From contig NZ_CP162142.1 of NCBI RefSeq assembly GCF_040833965.1, positions 1,823,001 to 1,887,000 on the forward strand: a stretch of 64,000 nt of DNA, written 5' to 3'. This DNA is from Leptospira sp. WS39.C2. GTDB lineage: Bacteria > Spirochaetota > Leptospiria > Leptospirales > Leptospiraceae. Below are positions 8,993 through 16,745 of this stretch, in pieces. The translations under genes and the position numbers were made by a program. Under the pieces are notes generated by a model, which was not told the DNA's origin, made no database searches, and was given only the letters and a program-made list of their open reading frames with translations. The number at the start of each line of letters is the position of its first letter. Position 1 is the stretch's first letter.

Positions 8993-10987
8993 GTGGATCT
9001 GGATTTAAACGAAGCCCAAAAACAAGTCGTTTTAGCAGAGAAAGGACCCATTTTAGTGGTTGCTGGGGCAGGTACGGGCAAAACCAAAACCTTAGTTCAT
9101 AAACTTGCTCATTTGGTTAAAAATGGGACAAATCCCGAATCCATCCTCCTCCTTACCTTTACTAGACGGGCTGCGAAGGAAATGATTGGGAGGGCATCGC
9201 TTGTACTCGACCACCGAATGATGTCTGTTCGAGGGGGAACCTTCCATTCTTTTTGCCACCACTTTCTACGAAAGTATTCGGGTGTTTTGTCTATGGATTC
9301 AAATTTCACAATATTGGATGAAGAGGATACAATTGGTTTTGTCGGAATGGCAAGAGACCAAGTGGTGACAAGTGGGACAAAGGTTCGATTTCCTAAAAAA
9401 GAAACTCTCGCGGAAATTTTTTCAGCAAGTTTTAATTTACAACTCTCCCTAGAGAAATACCTCCAAAAAGAATACCCAATGTTTCTTGGTATCACAAAAG
9501 AAATACAAGAAATCAAAACCAAATTTTTTGATCTAAAACAAAAACATAATTCCTTAGATTTTGATGATTTATTAGAAAATACTCGAAAAATATTAATGTC
9601 TGATGAAACGATACGCCAAAGATTATCATCGGTATACCAATACATACTCGTTGATGAATACCAAGATACCAATCGTATCCAAGCACATATCGCCTGTTTG
9701 CTCGCAAGTGTTCATCAGAATATACTAGTCGTTGGTGATGACGCACAATGTATTTATGGGTTTAGAGGTGCAAGTGTCCACAATATGTTGGATTTTCCAA
9801 AGATTTTCCCGAATACTAAGACAATCCAGCTAACAGAGAACTATCGGAGTGTACAATCAATTCTCAATTTGGCAAATTCCATTTTAGAATCAAGTACAGA
9901 GAACTACAAAAAAAAATTGGTCTCCGCAGTTTCAAAAAAATCGGAACCACCTTTTTTAGTTCCATTTGAATCTTTGGATGAAGAAGCAATTTGGATTTCT
10001 ACAAAAATTTTGGAATTGTATGAGGAAAAAATCCCGTTATCGGAAATTGCCGTCCTCTTTCGATCTGGTTATTCTTCGCATTTATTGGAAGTGCAACTGA
10101 ACGCAAAAAAAATTCCTTATAGAAAGTACGGAGGAAAACGATTTTTAGATTTAGCGCATGTAAAAGATATCATCGCATATTTAAAAGTAATTGAGAATCC
10201 AAAAGATTTCCTTTCTTGGAATCGAGTTTTATTATTAGAAGATTCTATAGGAAAAAAATATTCACAAATTTTATATAAAAAATTGGAAACAAACCAGTTT
10301 TTCTGGAAAGACGATGAACATTTTTTCTTAGGACTTCCAGAAAATACTAAAAAATCATTTTCTAAATTGATGGAATGTTTGGAATCTTTGGATCCAAAAA
10401 AACATTCGGTAAATTTTATTCTGGAAAATATATTAACCCATTACCTACCGATTTTGGATTTACAATATGATGATTCTGAAAAAAGAAAACATGATTTAGA
10501 TGCTTTGGTTTTAATATCAAAAAAAGAATCAAATTTATCGGATTACCTCTCTAATCTAATCTTAAATCCAGTGGAAGGAAAAGAATTGGGAACTCTCGAT
10601 AGCAAAGAGGATGATTTTCTCACTTTATCGACGATCCATTCTGCAAAAGGATTGGAATGGAAAGTTGTTTTTACCATGCAAGTGGTAGAGGGTAATTTAC
10701 CCAACCATCGCATTCGGACAACTGAGGAACTAGAAGAGGAACGGCGATTGTTTTACGTAGCAATTACACGAGCAAAAGATTTATTGTATTTAACGAACCC
10801 AGCCTTTAATGATAAAAATCGATTTACTTCCGTTAGTCGCTTTATATCCGATTTGCCAGATAAAAATCTATTATTAGAAACCATTCTGGGAACTGTTCCA
10901 AATGAAAACAAGGAAGCACAAGAAGAAAGTCAAAATGGGACCAAGATTAATCCCTTCCAAAACATCCAAAACTACTTTTTGAATTGA
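8993..10987 (+). CDS. UvrD/PcrA/Rep-type superfamily 1A DNA helicase
   Basis: A 664-residue ATP-dependent 3'-5' helicase. All family motifs are visible: Q motif (LNEAQKQVV), Walker A (VVAGAGTGKTKTL), motif Ia (LTFTRRAAKEM), motif II (ILVDEYQDTN), motif III (VGDDAQCIYGFRGA), motif IV (TENYRS), motif V (TIHSAKGLEWKVVF) and motif VI (EERRLFYVAITRAKDLLYL). Members act in repair, replication restart or removal of bound proteins from DNA. Length is close to Rep/PcrA and there is no nuclease domain, so this is not AddA/RecB. The start is GTG, placed just before the Q motif; no clear ribosome-binding site precedes it. It is monocistronic between a divergent kinase gene and the MORN lipoprotein gene. 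Whether it is the housekeeping UvrD or a second paralogue is not decidable here. Confidence 0.92.
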   Translation: MDLDLNEAQKQVVLAEKGPILVVAGAGTGKTKTLVHKLAHLVKNGTNPESILLLTFTRRAAKEMIGRASLVLDHRMMSVRGGTFHSFCHHFLRKYSGVLSMDSNFTILDEEDTIGFVGMARDQVVTSGTKVRFPKKETLAEIFSASFNLQLSLEKYLQKEYPMFLGITKEIQEIKTKFFDLKQKHNSLDFDDLLENTRKILMSDETIRQRLSSVYQYILVDEYQDTNRIQAHIACLLASVHQNILVVGDDAQCIYGFRGASVHNMLDFPKIFPNTKTIQLTENYRSVQSILNLANSILESSTENYKKKLVSAVSKKSEPPFLVPFESLDEEAIWISTKILELYEEKIPLSEIAVLFRSGYSSHLLEVQLNAKKIPYRKYGGKRFLDLAHVKDIIAYLKVIENPKDFLSWNRVLLLEDSIGKKYSQILYKKLETNQFFWKDDEHFFLGLPENTKKSFSKLMECLESLDPKKHSVNFILENILTHYLPILDLQYDDSEKRKHDLDALVLISKKESNLSDYLSNLILNPVEGKELGTLDSKEDDFLTLSTIHSAKGLEWKVVFTMQVVEGNLPNHRIRTTEELEEERRLFYVAITRAKDLLYLTNPAFNDKNRFTSVSRFISDLPDKNLLLETILGTVPNENKEAQEESQNGTKINPFQNIQNYFLN

Positions 10988-11030
10988 TTTTTTTGGAAAC
11001 GTCTTTTACCATCAAAACATCGGGGGATTT

Positions 11031-11576
11031 ATGAAGAATCACTGGAAAACAATTATCATTAGTTCAATTTCGCTCTTATTATCTGTATCATGTGCATCCA
11101 ATGATCCAAAAGATACATCCGACGCTAAAAACCAAGATTCAAAAGCAAACTCTCGTAATGTGAGTATGGATGACCCAGAAAAGAGTGGGAAAAAATTTGG
11201 ATGCATTGAAGGTAATTGTGTCAATGGTGTAGGTAAATATGTTTATGAAAACGGAGATATTTACACAGGTTCATTCAAAAATGATCTTAGAGATGGTTCC
11301 GGTAGTTTTGTATATGCGGATGGTGAAAAATTTAACGGGACCTATGCGGAAGACAAAAAACAAGGGCCAGGCGAATATAATTTCAAAAATGGTGATAAAT
11401 ATGTTGGTGAATTCCAAAACGGACAAATCAACGGAAAAGGAACTTATAGCTTTAAAGATGGAAAATCAGTATCAGGTGACTTTACATCGGATGGCCAAGA
11501 AGGAATTGGAGTTTTGACCGATGATGGAAAATCAAGAAACTGTAAAATCACCGGACGAAAACTACTTTGTGAGTGA
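11031..11576 (+). CDS. MORN-repeat lipoprotein
   Basis: The 181-residue product begins with a lipoprotein signal (basic MKNHWK, hydrophobic core, lipobox LSVSC), so the mature protein would start at about Cys21 and be lipid-anchored. After a 40-residue polar linker come at least four MORN units of about 23 residues: YVYENGDIYTGSFKNDLRDG, FVYADGEKFNGTYAEDKKQG, YNFKNGDKYVGEFQNGQING, YSFKDGKSVSGDF. Two cysteines flank the array (CIEGNC) and two follow it. MORN repeats form extended beta-hairpin surfaces. No enzyme domain is attached. A GGGG-containing ribosome-binding sequence lies upstream. Surface or periplasmic location is unknown. Confidence 0.85.
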   Translation: MKNHWKTIIISSISLLLSVSCASNDPKDTSDAKNQDSKANSRNVSMDDPEKSGKKFGCIEGNCVNGVGKYVYENGDIYTGSFKNDLRDGSGSFVYADGEKFNGTYAEDKKQGPGEYNFKNGDKYVGEFQNGQINGKGTYSFKDGKSVSGDFTSDGQEGIGVLTDDGKSRNCKITGRKLLCE

Positions 11577-11581
11577 TCAAT

Positions 11582-12358
11582 TTACATTTGGCAGTTGGGT
11601 TTTTTACCTGACTGCATAGCAGATTCATACAAAGCCATTGCCTTTGGCATGGCAGAGTTCAGTTGTTTCATTCTTGTTTCATCTGAAGGATGCGTAGATA
11701 AAAGTTCGTTTGGTTTTCCACTTCCGAGAGCACTCATATTTTTCCATAAGTTTACACTTTCTCTTGGATCAAAACCTGATTTTGCCATAATTTCCAATCC
11801 AATCAAATCTGCTTCCGACTCATGTTGTCTAGAAAATGGTAATAAAACTCCAAACTTTGCTCCCATACCTAAAGCACCAGCTACCGTAGGTTTCCCAAGT
11901 GTTTCTAAAATTTTAACCGATCCTGAAGTCAATTGGTTCTGAGAGACACGTTCATTTCCATGTCTAGCAATCACATGACCAATTTCATGACCAATAACAG
12001 CTGCAAGCTGGTCTTTGTTCTTTGCAACTGAAAACATACCTGTAAATACTCCGATTTTACCACCAGGTAAGGCAAATGCATTGGGTGAATTGTCTTTAAA
12101 AACAACTACTTCCCAATCACTCACACCAGTTGTATCAGTTGTGACCGCAAGTTGTGCTTGGACAATACATTTGACATAGGAATTTGAGTTGGGCCTCGTA
12201 TCAATAGGTGTTTTAGATTTCATATCAATAAATGTTTGGGTTCCCATTTCATTCATTTCTTCATCCCCCACTAAAATGATCTGCCTTCTCCCTGTGGGAG
12301 AAGTATTACAAGCGGAGATTAAAAAACATAAAACGACTAACATTGAGTAAAATTTCAT
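11582..12358 (-). CDS. M48-family zinc metalloprotease lipoprotein
   Basis: A 258-residue protein with a lipoprotein signal (lipobox LISAC, Cys17) followed by NTSPTGRRQIILV, typical of periplasmic M48 peptidases related to BepA/LoiP. The zinc motif HEIGHVIARH lies near residue 130, with a downstream ESEADLIGLEIM segment supplying the third ligand and a late STHPSDETRMKQL motif. All are conserved in active M48 enzymes, so activity is expected. Relatives degrade or help fold misassembled outer membrane proteins, including LptD. Its start overlaps the stop of the EAL protein gene by four bases, indicating co-transcription with a c-di-GMP phosphodiesterase. Confidence 0.92.
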   Translation of the reverse strand: MKFYSMLVVLCFLISACNTSPTGRRQIILVGDEEMNEMGTQTFIDMKSKTPIDTRPNSNSYVKCIVQAQLAVTTDTTGVSDWEVVVFKDNSPNAFALPGGKIGVFTGMFSVAKNKDQLAAVIGHEIGHVIARHGNERVSQNQLTSGSVKILETLGKPTVAGALGMGAKFGVLLPFSRQHESEADLIGLEIMAKSGFDPRESVNLWKNMSALGSGKPNELLSTHPSDETRMKQLNSAMPKAMALYESAMQSGKKPNCQM

Positions 12359-14463
12359 TTGTGTTCCTTTTTATAAAACTGAACTAAAAATGGTATGATT
12401 TCTGGAGATGGTATAGGTTTTGATAACCAATACCCTTGAATTTCGTCACACATATAAGACTTTAAAAGTTCCAATTGTTCCAACTCTTCGACACCTTCAG
12501 CAACTACCGAATAACCTAGGTCATGTGCCATATTGATGATTGATATAAGTAGATAACTTTCCTTGGAACCTACATGCACATTATTCAAAAATGATTTATC
12601 AATTTTTAGAATCGATAATGGTAATTTTTCTAAGTAGGACAACGAAGAAAATCCAGTTCCAAAATCATCCAGTGCAACCTTTACACCAATATCTATCAAA
12701 TTGGATAAGATTGGAACTGTTTCTGATAAATTCTTCATTGCTAAACTTTCGGTAATTTCAACCTGCAAAGAAGTATAAGGAATTTCCCTTTTTTTATGTA
12801 AATCTACTATCCAATGAAAGATATTTTGGTCAAAAAAGACTTGGGGGCTCAAATTAACCGCAATAGAAATAGGATATCCCTTTTTGATTTGTACTTCTTC
12901 GATTACATTCGCTGTTTGTTCTAAAACAAAACGAGTGATTGGGACAATAAGTCCAGAATCTTCGGCTAAGGGAATGAATTCAGCTGGAGAAACCATCCCT
13001 CTTTGTGGATGACGCCATCTAACAAGCGCTTCCCAATGCCCAATTTTATTCGATTTTAAGTCAAGTATCGGTTGGTAAAAAACAGAAATTTCATTTTGGA
13101 TTAAGGCTTTTTTTAAATCATTTTGGATTTCCAATTGAAAATGGATTTTTTCCTGCATTGCTTGGTTGAAAACAGCAACGGTTCCGACTTTTTGTGATTT
13201 GGCATGAAACATCGCTATTTCAGCATTTCGAAGTAAAACATCTGCTTCTTTTCCACCGAGCCCAAAAGCAGAAATACCACACGAAGCCGTAAGGTAAATT
13301 TCATAACCACCTATTGGAATAACATCACCGATGTATTCTAATAACCGGTATGCATAATCAAATGCTTCTTCTATTGAAAGAAGATGATTTAGTAAAATTG
13401 AAAAATTATCTGCGCCAAGCCTTGTGATCACTGCATCTTTGTCTGAAAATTGTTTTAGACGACTCGAAAAAATAATGAGTATTTGGTCTCCAGCATCGTT
13501 TCCAATGGAGTGGTTGATTCGTTTGAAATTATCAATATTGATACAAAATAAAATTGGATAACCGTCTTTTTTGATATTATAAGAAAAGATTTTTTGTTCA
13601 ATCCTTGCTAAGTATAAAGCGCGGTTTGGTAATCCAGTCAAACTATCATAAAATGCATCATGGGTAAGCTGTTCTTCTGCTAATTTTCGATCTGTTATAT
13701 CATGGTGGATGGCAATGTATTGGAATACCGAACCATCTGTTCCAATAAAGGGAACGATAGTTGTGTCTACCCAAAACACACTTCCATCTTTTTTCGTATT
13801 TAAAATTTCACCTCGCCAAACATGCCCTTTGTGAATGGTTTCCCAGATTTTTTCCCATTCTTCCTTAGTTTTGTTTTGGCATTTGAGGATTCTGTGGTTT
13901 TGGCCTAATAACTCAGAAACTTGAAAACCAGATCCTTTTGCAAATGCGTCATTAACATAAGTGATGATCCCATTTGCATCGGTAATTGAAACGATATTGG
14001 CTTGGTCTAGAGCAAATTTTTGTAATTGGATTTCTTTGAGAGATTGGAACAAAAAAGTTTCTGTTGTGTTTTTTTCTTTTCGGTATACAAGTTCCCTCCT
14101 CTCTCTTTCCAATACTTCCGCTAATCTAAGTAGTGTTTTGCGATCAATGATATCGTTTACACCCGATTTCATGTAATGTAAATTTTTTTGGAATTCTTCT
14201 GGGTCTGAGAGCAAAATAACAGGAATGTCTATTTTTTTCTCATTTAAGTATTTTAGATATAGTGATATCTCTAATTGAAAAGGTTTTCGTGTACTACAAA
14301 GTATAGCATCCCAATCTTCTTCCAATACGGTTGATTCAAAAGATCCAAAGGATTCCACTACTTTGTAAAGTGGACTAAGCCCATTGGCCTTCATTTCACG
14401 AACTATATCAAAAACGCTGTTGGAATCGTTTTCTAGAATTAAAACACTGATTGGACTTCCCAT
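12355..14463 (-). CDS. Pseudo-receiver / PAS / degenerate GGDEF / EAL protein, probable c-di-GMP phosphodiesterase
   Basis: Start chosen at ATG 14463 (MGSPISVLILEND); a longer reading frame exists but its first 44 residues do not look like a domain. The 702 residues show a receiver-like domain (about 1-110) lacking the phosphoacceptor Asp (AILCSTRKPF), a PAS domain (about 145-260), a GGDEF domain (about 265-430) and a C-terminal EAL domain (about 450-690). The GGDEF signature reads GADNF at 350-354, so cyclase activity is unlikely. The EAL domain keeps its catalytic residues (EALVRW, NLSP, EITES, DDFGTGFSS, KIDKSF, AEGVE, EIQGYW). The likely reaction is hydrolysis of c-di-GMP to pGpG, tuned by PAS and the degenerate GGDEF. 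Coupled to the M48 protease gene. Confidence 0.9.
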   Translation of the reverse strand: MGSPISVLILENDSNSVFDIVREMKANGLSPLYKVVESFGSFESTVLEEDWDAILCSTRKPFQLEISLYLKYLNEKKIDIPVILLSDPEEFQKNLHYMKSGVNDIIDRKTLLRLAEVLERERRELVYRKEKNTTETFLFQSLKEIQLQKFALDQANIVSITDANGIITYVNDAFAKGSGFQVSELLGQNHRILKCQNKTKEEWEKIWETIHKGHVWRGEILNTKKDGSVFWVDTTIVPFIGTDGSVFQYIAIHHDITDRKLAEEQLTHDAFYDSLTGLPNRALYLARIEQKIFSYNIKKDGYPILFCINIDNFKRINHSIGNDAGDQILIIFSSRLKQFSDKDAVITRLGADNFSILLNHLLSIEEAFDYAYRLLEYIGDVIPIGGYEIYLTASCGISAFGLGGKEADVLLRNAEIAMFHAKSQKVGTVAVFNQAMQEKIHFQLEIQNDLKKALIQNEISVFYQPILDLKSNKIGHWEALVRWRHPQRGMVSPAEFIPLAEDSGLIVPITRFVLEQTANVIEEVQIKKGYPISIAVNLSPQVFFDQNIFHWIVDLHKKREIPYTSLQVEITESLAMKNLSETVPILSNLIDIGVKVALDDFGTGFSSLSYLEKLPLSILKIDKSFLNNVHVGSKESYLLISIINMAHDLGYSVVAEGVEELEQLELLKSYMCDEIQGYWLSKPIPSPEIIPFLVQFYKKEHK

Positions 14464-14546
14464 TATCTTTGCCGAAACGGCGATTCTCTCGGTTAAGCAT
14501 GGGGAAAATACTGAAAATCTCAACCTAAAAAAGATTCGAAATTCCA

Positions 14547-14750
14547 ATGAAATTTCGTCATATTTGCCAGGTGCATCCCAAGGTTTTTGAAACAAGTTAT
14601 ATCCGAAAAGAGCAATTAGAACACGAGTTACGAAAGTTACTCCTGGACATAAATGATTTGGAGTATAAAGATTTGAATGACTATGACAAAGGTGGATATG
14701 ATGGATTTAACCAAGCGATAACTTTGGTATTAAAAAGATTGCAAAACTAG
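14547..14750 (+). CDS. Small hypothetical protein (67 residues)
   Basis: The reading frame gives MKFRHICQVHPKVFE, then a charged helical stretch (YIRKEQLEHELRKLLLDI) and KDLNDYDKGGYDGFNQAI, ending LVLKRLQN. Composition (Lys, Glu, Leu, Asn, Tyr) and A/T-rich third positions resemble neighbouring real genes, and no other gene covers this stretch. No signal peptide or membrane segment. The ATG lacks a strong ribosome-binding site and lies 83 bases from the divergent EAL gene start. I do not recognise a family. It may be a small helical regulatory protein; being a true gene is likely but not certain. Confidence 0.55.
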   Translation: MKFRHICQVHPKVFETSYIRKEQLEHELRKLLLDINDLEYKDLNDYDKGGYDGFNQAITLVLKRLQN

Positions 14751-14763
14751 GGTTTTTTCTAGT

Positions 14764-14798
14764 GAATTGGATGGCCGATCAGCGTCGGGAACCAATTC
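14764..14798. repeat. Bulged inverted repeat (possible RNA hairpin) upstream of the STAS gene
   Basis: GAATTGG (14764-14770) pairs with CCAATTC (14792-14798), and an inner CCGA (14775-14778) pairs with TCGG (14785-14788) around a six-base loop, with small bulges. No T-run follows on the plus strand. It could be a weak transcript end for the small gene, an operator, or a 5' leader hairpin of the STAS gene that starts 62 bases on. Confidence 0.35.
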
Positions 14799-14860
14799 TA
14801 CAAAAATTCTTTACAAAAATTGTGTAAAAACAGATAGTATACGTGCCAGTAGGAAGTTCA

Positions 14861-15184
14861 ATGAATTTCACAACAAAACAAGTTAAAAATCATACAGTTG
14901 TTACTCTAGAGGGATCCCTCGATATTTATTCTGCACCAGCACTTAAAAAAGAGCTCCATAAGATCATTGATGATGGAGCAGAATCAGTAGCAATTGATAT
15001 GATCAATATCAAATTATTAGATTCCTCTGGAATAGCGTTACTTGCAAATTTGCAAAAGAAACTCAAATCAGAAGAAGGTCAGTTTTTCCTTCTAAACGTT
15101 AGCCAAGACGTGATGGTGATTTTAAAACTTTCAAGTTTGGATAAGTTTTTCACAATTTTAGGGGGCGAGGGAGAACTCCCTTAA
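14861..15184 (+). CDS. STAS-domain anti-sigma factor antagonist
   Basis: A 107-residue single STAS domain. The pattern VVTLEGSLDIYSAPALKKEL, then IDMINIKLLDSSGIALLANLQKKL and a C-terminal L.KLSSLDKFFTI is typical of SpoIIAA/RsbV-like proteins. The serine in LLDSSGIALL is at the usual phosphorylation site. In partner switching, a kinase phosphorylates the antagonist and a SpoIIE/RsbU phosphatase reactivates it so that it sequesters the anti-sigma factor. ATG at 14861 is chosen because AGGAAG lies four bases upstream; a GTG at 14843 is the alternative. Two candidate partner phosphatases are encoded in this window (16742-18259 and 44014-45834). No RsbW-like kinase is visible here. Confidence 0.9.
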   Translation: MNFTTKQVKNHTVVTLEGSLDIYSAPALKKELHKIIDDGAESVAIDMINIKLLDSSGIALLANLQKKLKSEEGQFFLLNVSQDVMVILKLSSLDKFFTILGGEGELP

Positions 15185-15197
15185 GCCAAATTCATTT

Positions 15198-16745
15198 TCA
15201 GGGCCGAAAGTATTTCACATCGGCTCTTGTCACAGGGTTTTCTGAATCCTTAGACAACATCCAATCCCCAGTTTGGTTTTGAATCCATTTTGTAGACTCA
15301 CCTGCTACACCAGCAGTTGTTCCGATTTTGATTTTACCTTTTTTTGCATTGGTAGATTGGACTGAGACAATCAAATCGTAAGGTAAATTCAATCCAAAAC
15401 TTCCTAGTTTCAAACTTGCTAGATTCCCTTCTATTACTACTTCATCACAAACAACCTCACGACCATCTCGCAATTTTACTTTGAGTTTGTTAGCCACATC
15501 TGGTTCTTGTTTTGTATTTCGAGGTGGGTCTAAAACCTTTTTTGGTTCAATGTTTTGTGTTTCAGGAACAATGGGAATTTTTTCTTCAGTGACAACCGCT
15601 GCTAAACTTTTAGTTTCTTGTTTAGAATCTTCTAACGAGAGTTTGATTTCTTCTTTGATTTGGTTAAGTTCTTTAGTTTCTTCTTGGGAAAGATTGGCCG
15701 ATGTTTCTGTTTTTAATATTTTTTCGATAATAACAGGTTTTAAAACTAAACTTTTACCTTCTTCAATATTTTCAGCAGCCTTTGTATCCCCAAGTTTGTT
15801 TGCCTCGTCCTTTGAAAATGCAACGAGAGATTTATTCTCTTGGTAAAAATTACCAATTAGTAATAACCTTCGATTGGCTCGAATGGCCACTTCTTTGTTT
15901 TCCTTTTGTTTCACCAATTGAATGTATTCTTTGACTGCATTGGAAGTTTTTCCCAGTTCTTCCATAGACCTAGCTTTGATATAGGATTGGTCATTTGTAA
16001 GTGTTGGTAAACTTTCTAATGTTTTTAATGTTTCTTCGTAATCCCCACTTTGGAACAATGAATACGCTAATTCTTCAGGAGATTTCTTTTGGGATTTAAG
16101 TTCCTCTTTTTTCTTTTGACCATCTTCTAAAAAACTGATGAGTAATGATGAATTTTCAGCATAATGTGAACCAGGGAATAAATCGATTGTTTTGTTGAGT
16201 TTTACAAAGGCTTTTTCTCGTTCTCCCATCATCACCAAACAATACCCATGGTGTAATAATGTAAAAGCCATCTCATCCGATAAAGTGGATGTAATTGATT
16301 CTTCTAACTCTTGGTATTTTTTCGAAGCAATTGGGTATTTTCTCGTTCTCTCCATATAAAAAGCAAATTGTAAACGAATGATGGTTTTTTGTTGTTCTTC
16401 CAACTCCAATGCTGATTTTAAATTCAAAAACCGAACGGAGTTGATGACATAAAGTCCGAAACGATCCTTCCAACTCATTTTTAAATCCAATCCTTCTGTT
16501 TCTGAGTTCATGATCCCAGACTCAAGGATGTTCACTTTAACTTCTGTCATGTAATCATCTTTCGATAAAAACATTTGTTTTAAACGTTCTCGTAAGGTTT
16601 GTGATGAAAGTTCATAGTTCATGAGTTGGTCTCTTAAGATCCCAAATCTCAATTCTTGTAACTTTACACTAACAATTGCTTCTGAAGCTACTGCAAAGAA
16701 TATAAATAGAAAACCAAACAATGAGAAAAAGAAAAATTTTTTCAT
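15198..16745 (-). CDS. Secreted or membrane-anchored TPR-repeat protein of unknown function
   Basis: The 515-residue product opens with an N-terminal hydrophobic segment (MKKFFFFSLFGFLFIFFAVA), either a signal peptide or an anchor. Residues about 115-310 contain TPR-like helical pairs (AFTLLHHGYCLVMMGEREKAFVKL; ELAYSLFQSGDYEETLKTLE; SYIKARSMEELGKTSNAVKEY). A Glu/Lys/Thr-rich low-complexity linker follows (about 335-420). The C-terminal small beta domain starts VKLRDGREVVCDE, similar in style to KIRLKSGEVLNG in the divergent gene at 18323. Its start overlaps the stop of the upstream phosphatase gene by four bases, so both are made together. Function unknown; a scaffold for an envelope signalling complex is a guess. 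Confidence 0.8.
   Translation of the reverse strand: MKKFFFFSLFGFLFIFFAVASEAIVSVKLQELRFGILRDQLMNYELSSQTLRERLKQMFLSKDDYMTEVKVNILESGIMNSETEGLDLKMSWKDRFGLYVINSVRFLNLKSALELEEQQKTIIRLQFAFYMERTRKYPIASKKYQELEESITSTLSDEMAFTLLHHGYCLVMMGEREKAFVKLNKTIDLFPGSHYAENSSLLISFLEDGQKKKEELKSQKKSPEELAYSLFQSGDYEETLKTLESLPTLTNDQSYIKARSMEELGKTSNAVKEYIQLVKQKENKEVAIRANRRLLLIGNFYQENKSLVAFSKDEANKLGDTKAAENIEEGKSLVLKPVIIEKILKTETSANLSQEETKELNQIKEEIKLSLEDSKQETKSLAAVVTEEKIPIVPETQNIEPKKVLDPPRNTKQEPDVANKLKVKLRDGREVVCDEVVIEGNLASLKLGSFGLNLPYDLIVSVQSTNAKKGKIKIGTTAGVAGESTKWIQNQTGDWMLSKDSENPVTRADVKYFRP

Noticed and set aside
9109..9672. 187-residue minus-strand frame opposite the helicase
   Set aside because: Helicase motifs I-III are on the plus strand in the same place; the antisense product is low-complexity Ser/Arg-rich.
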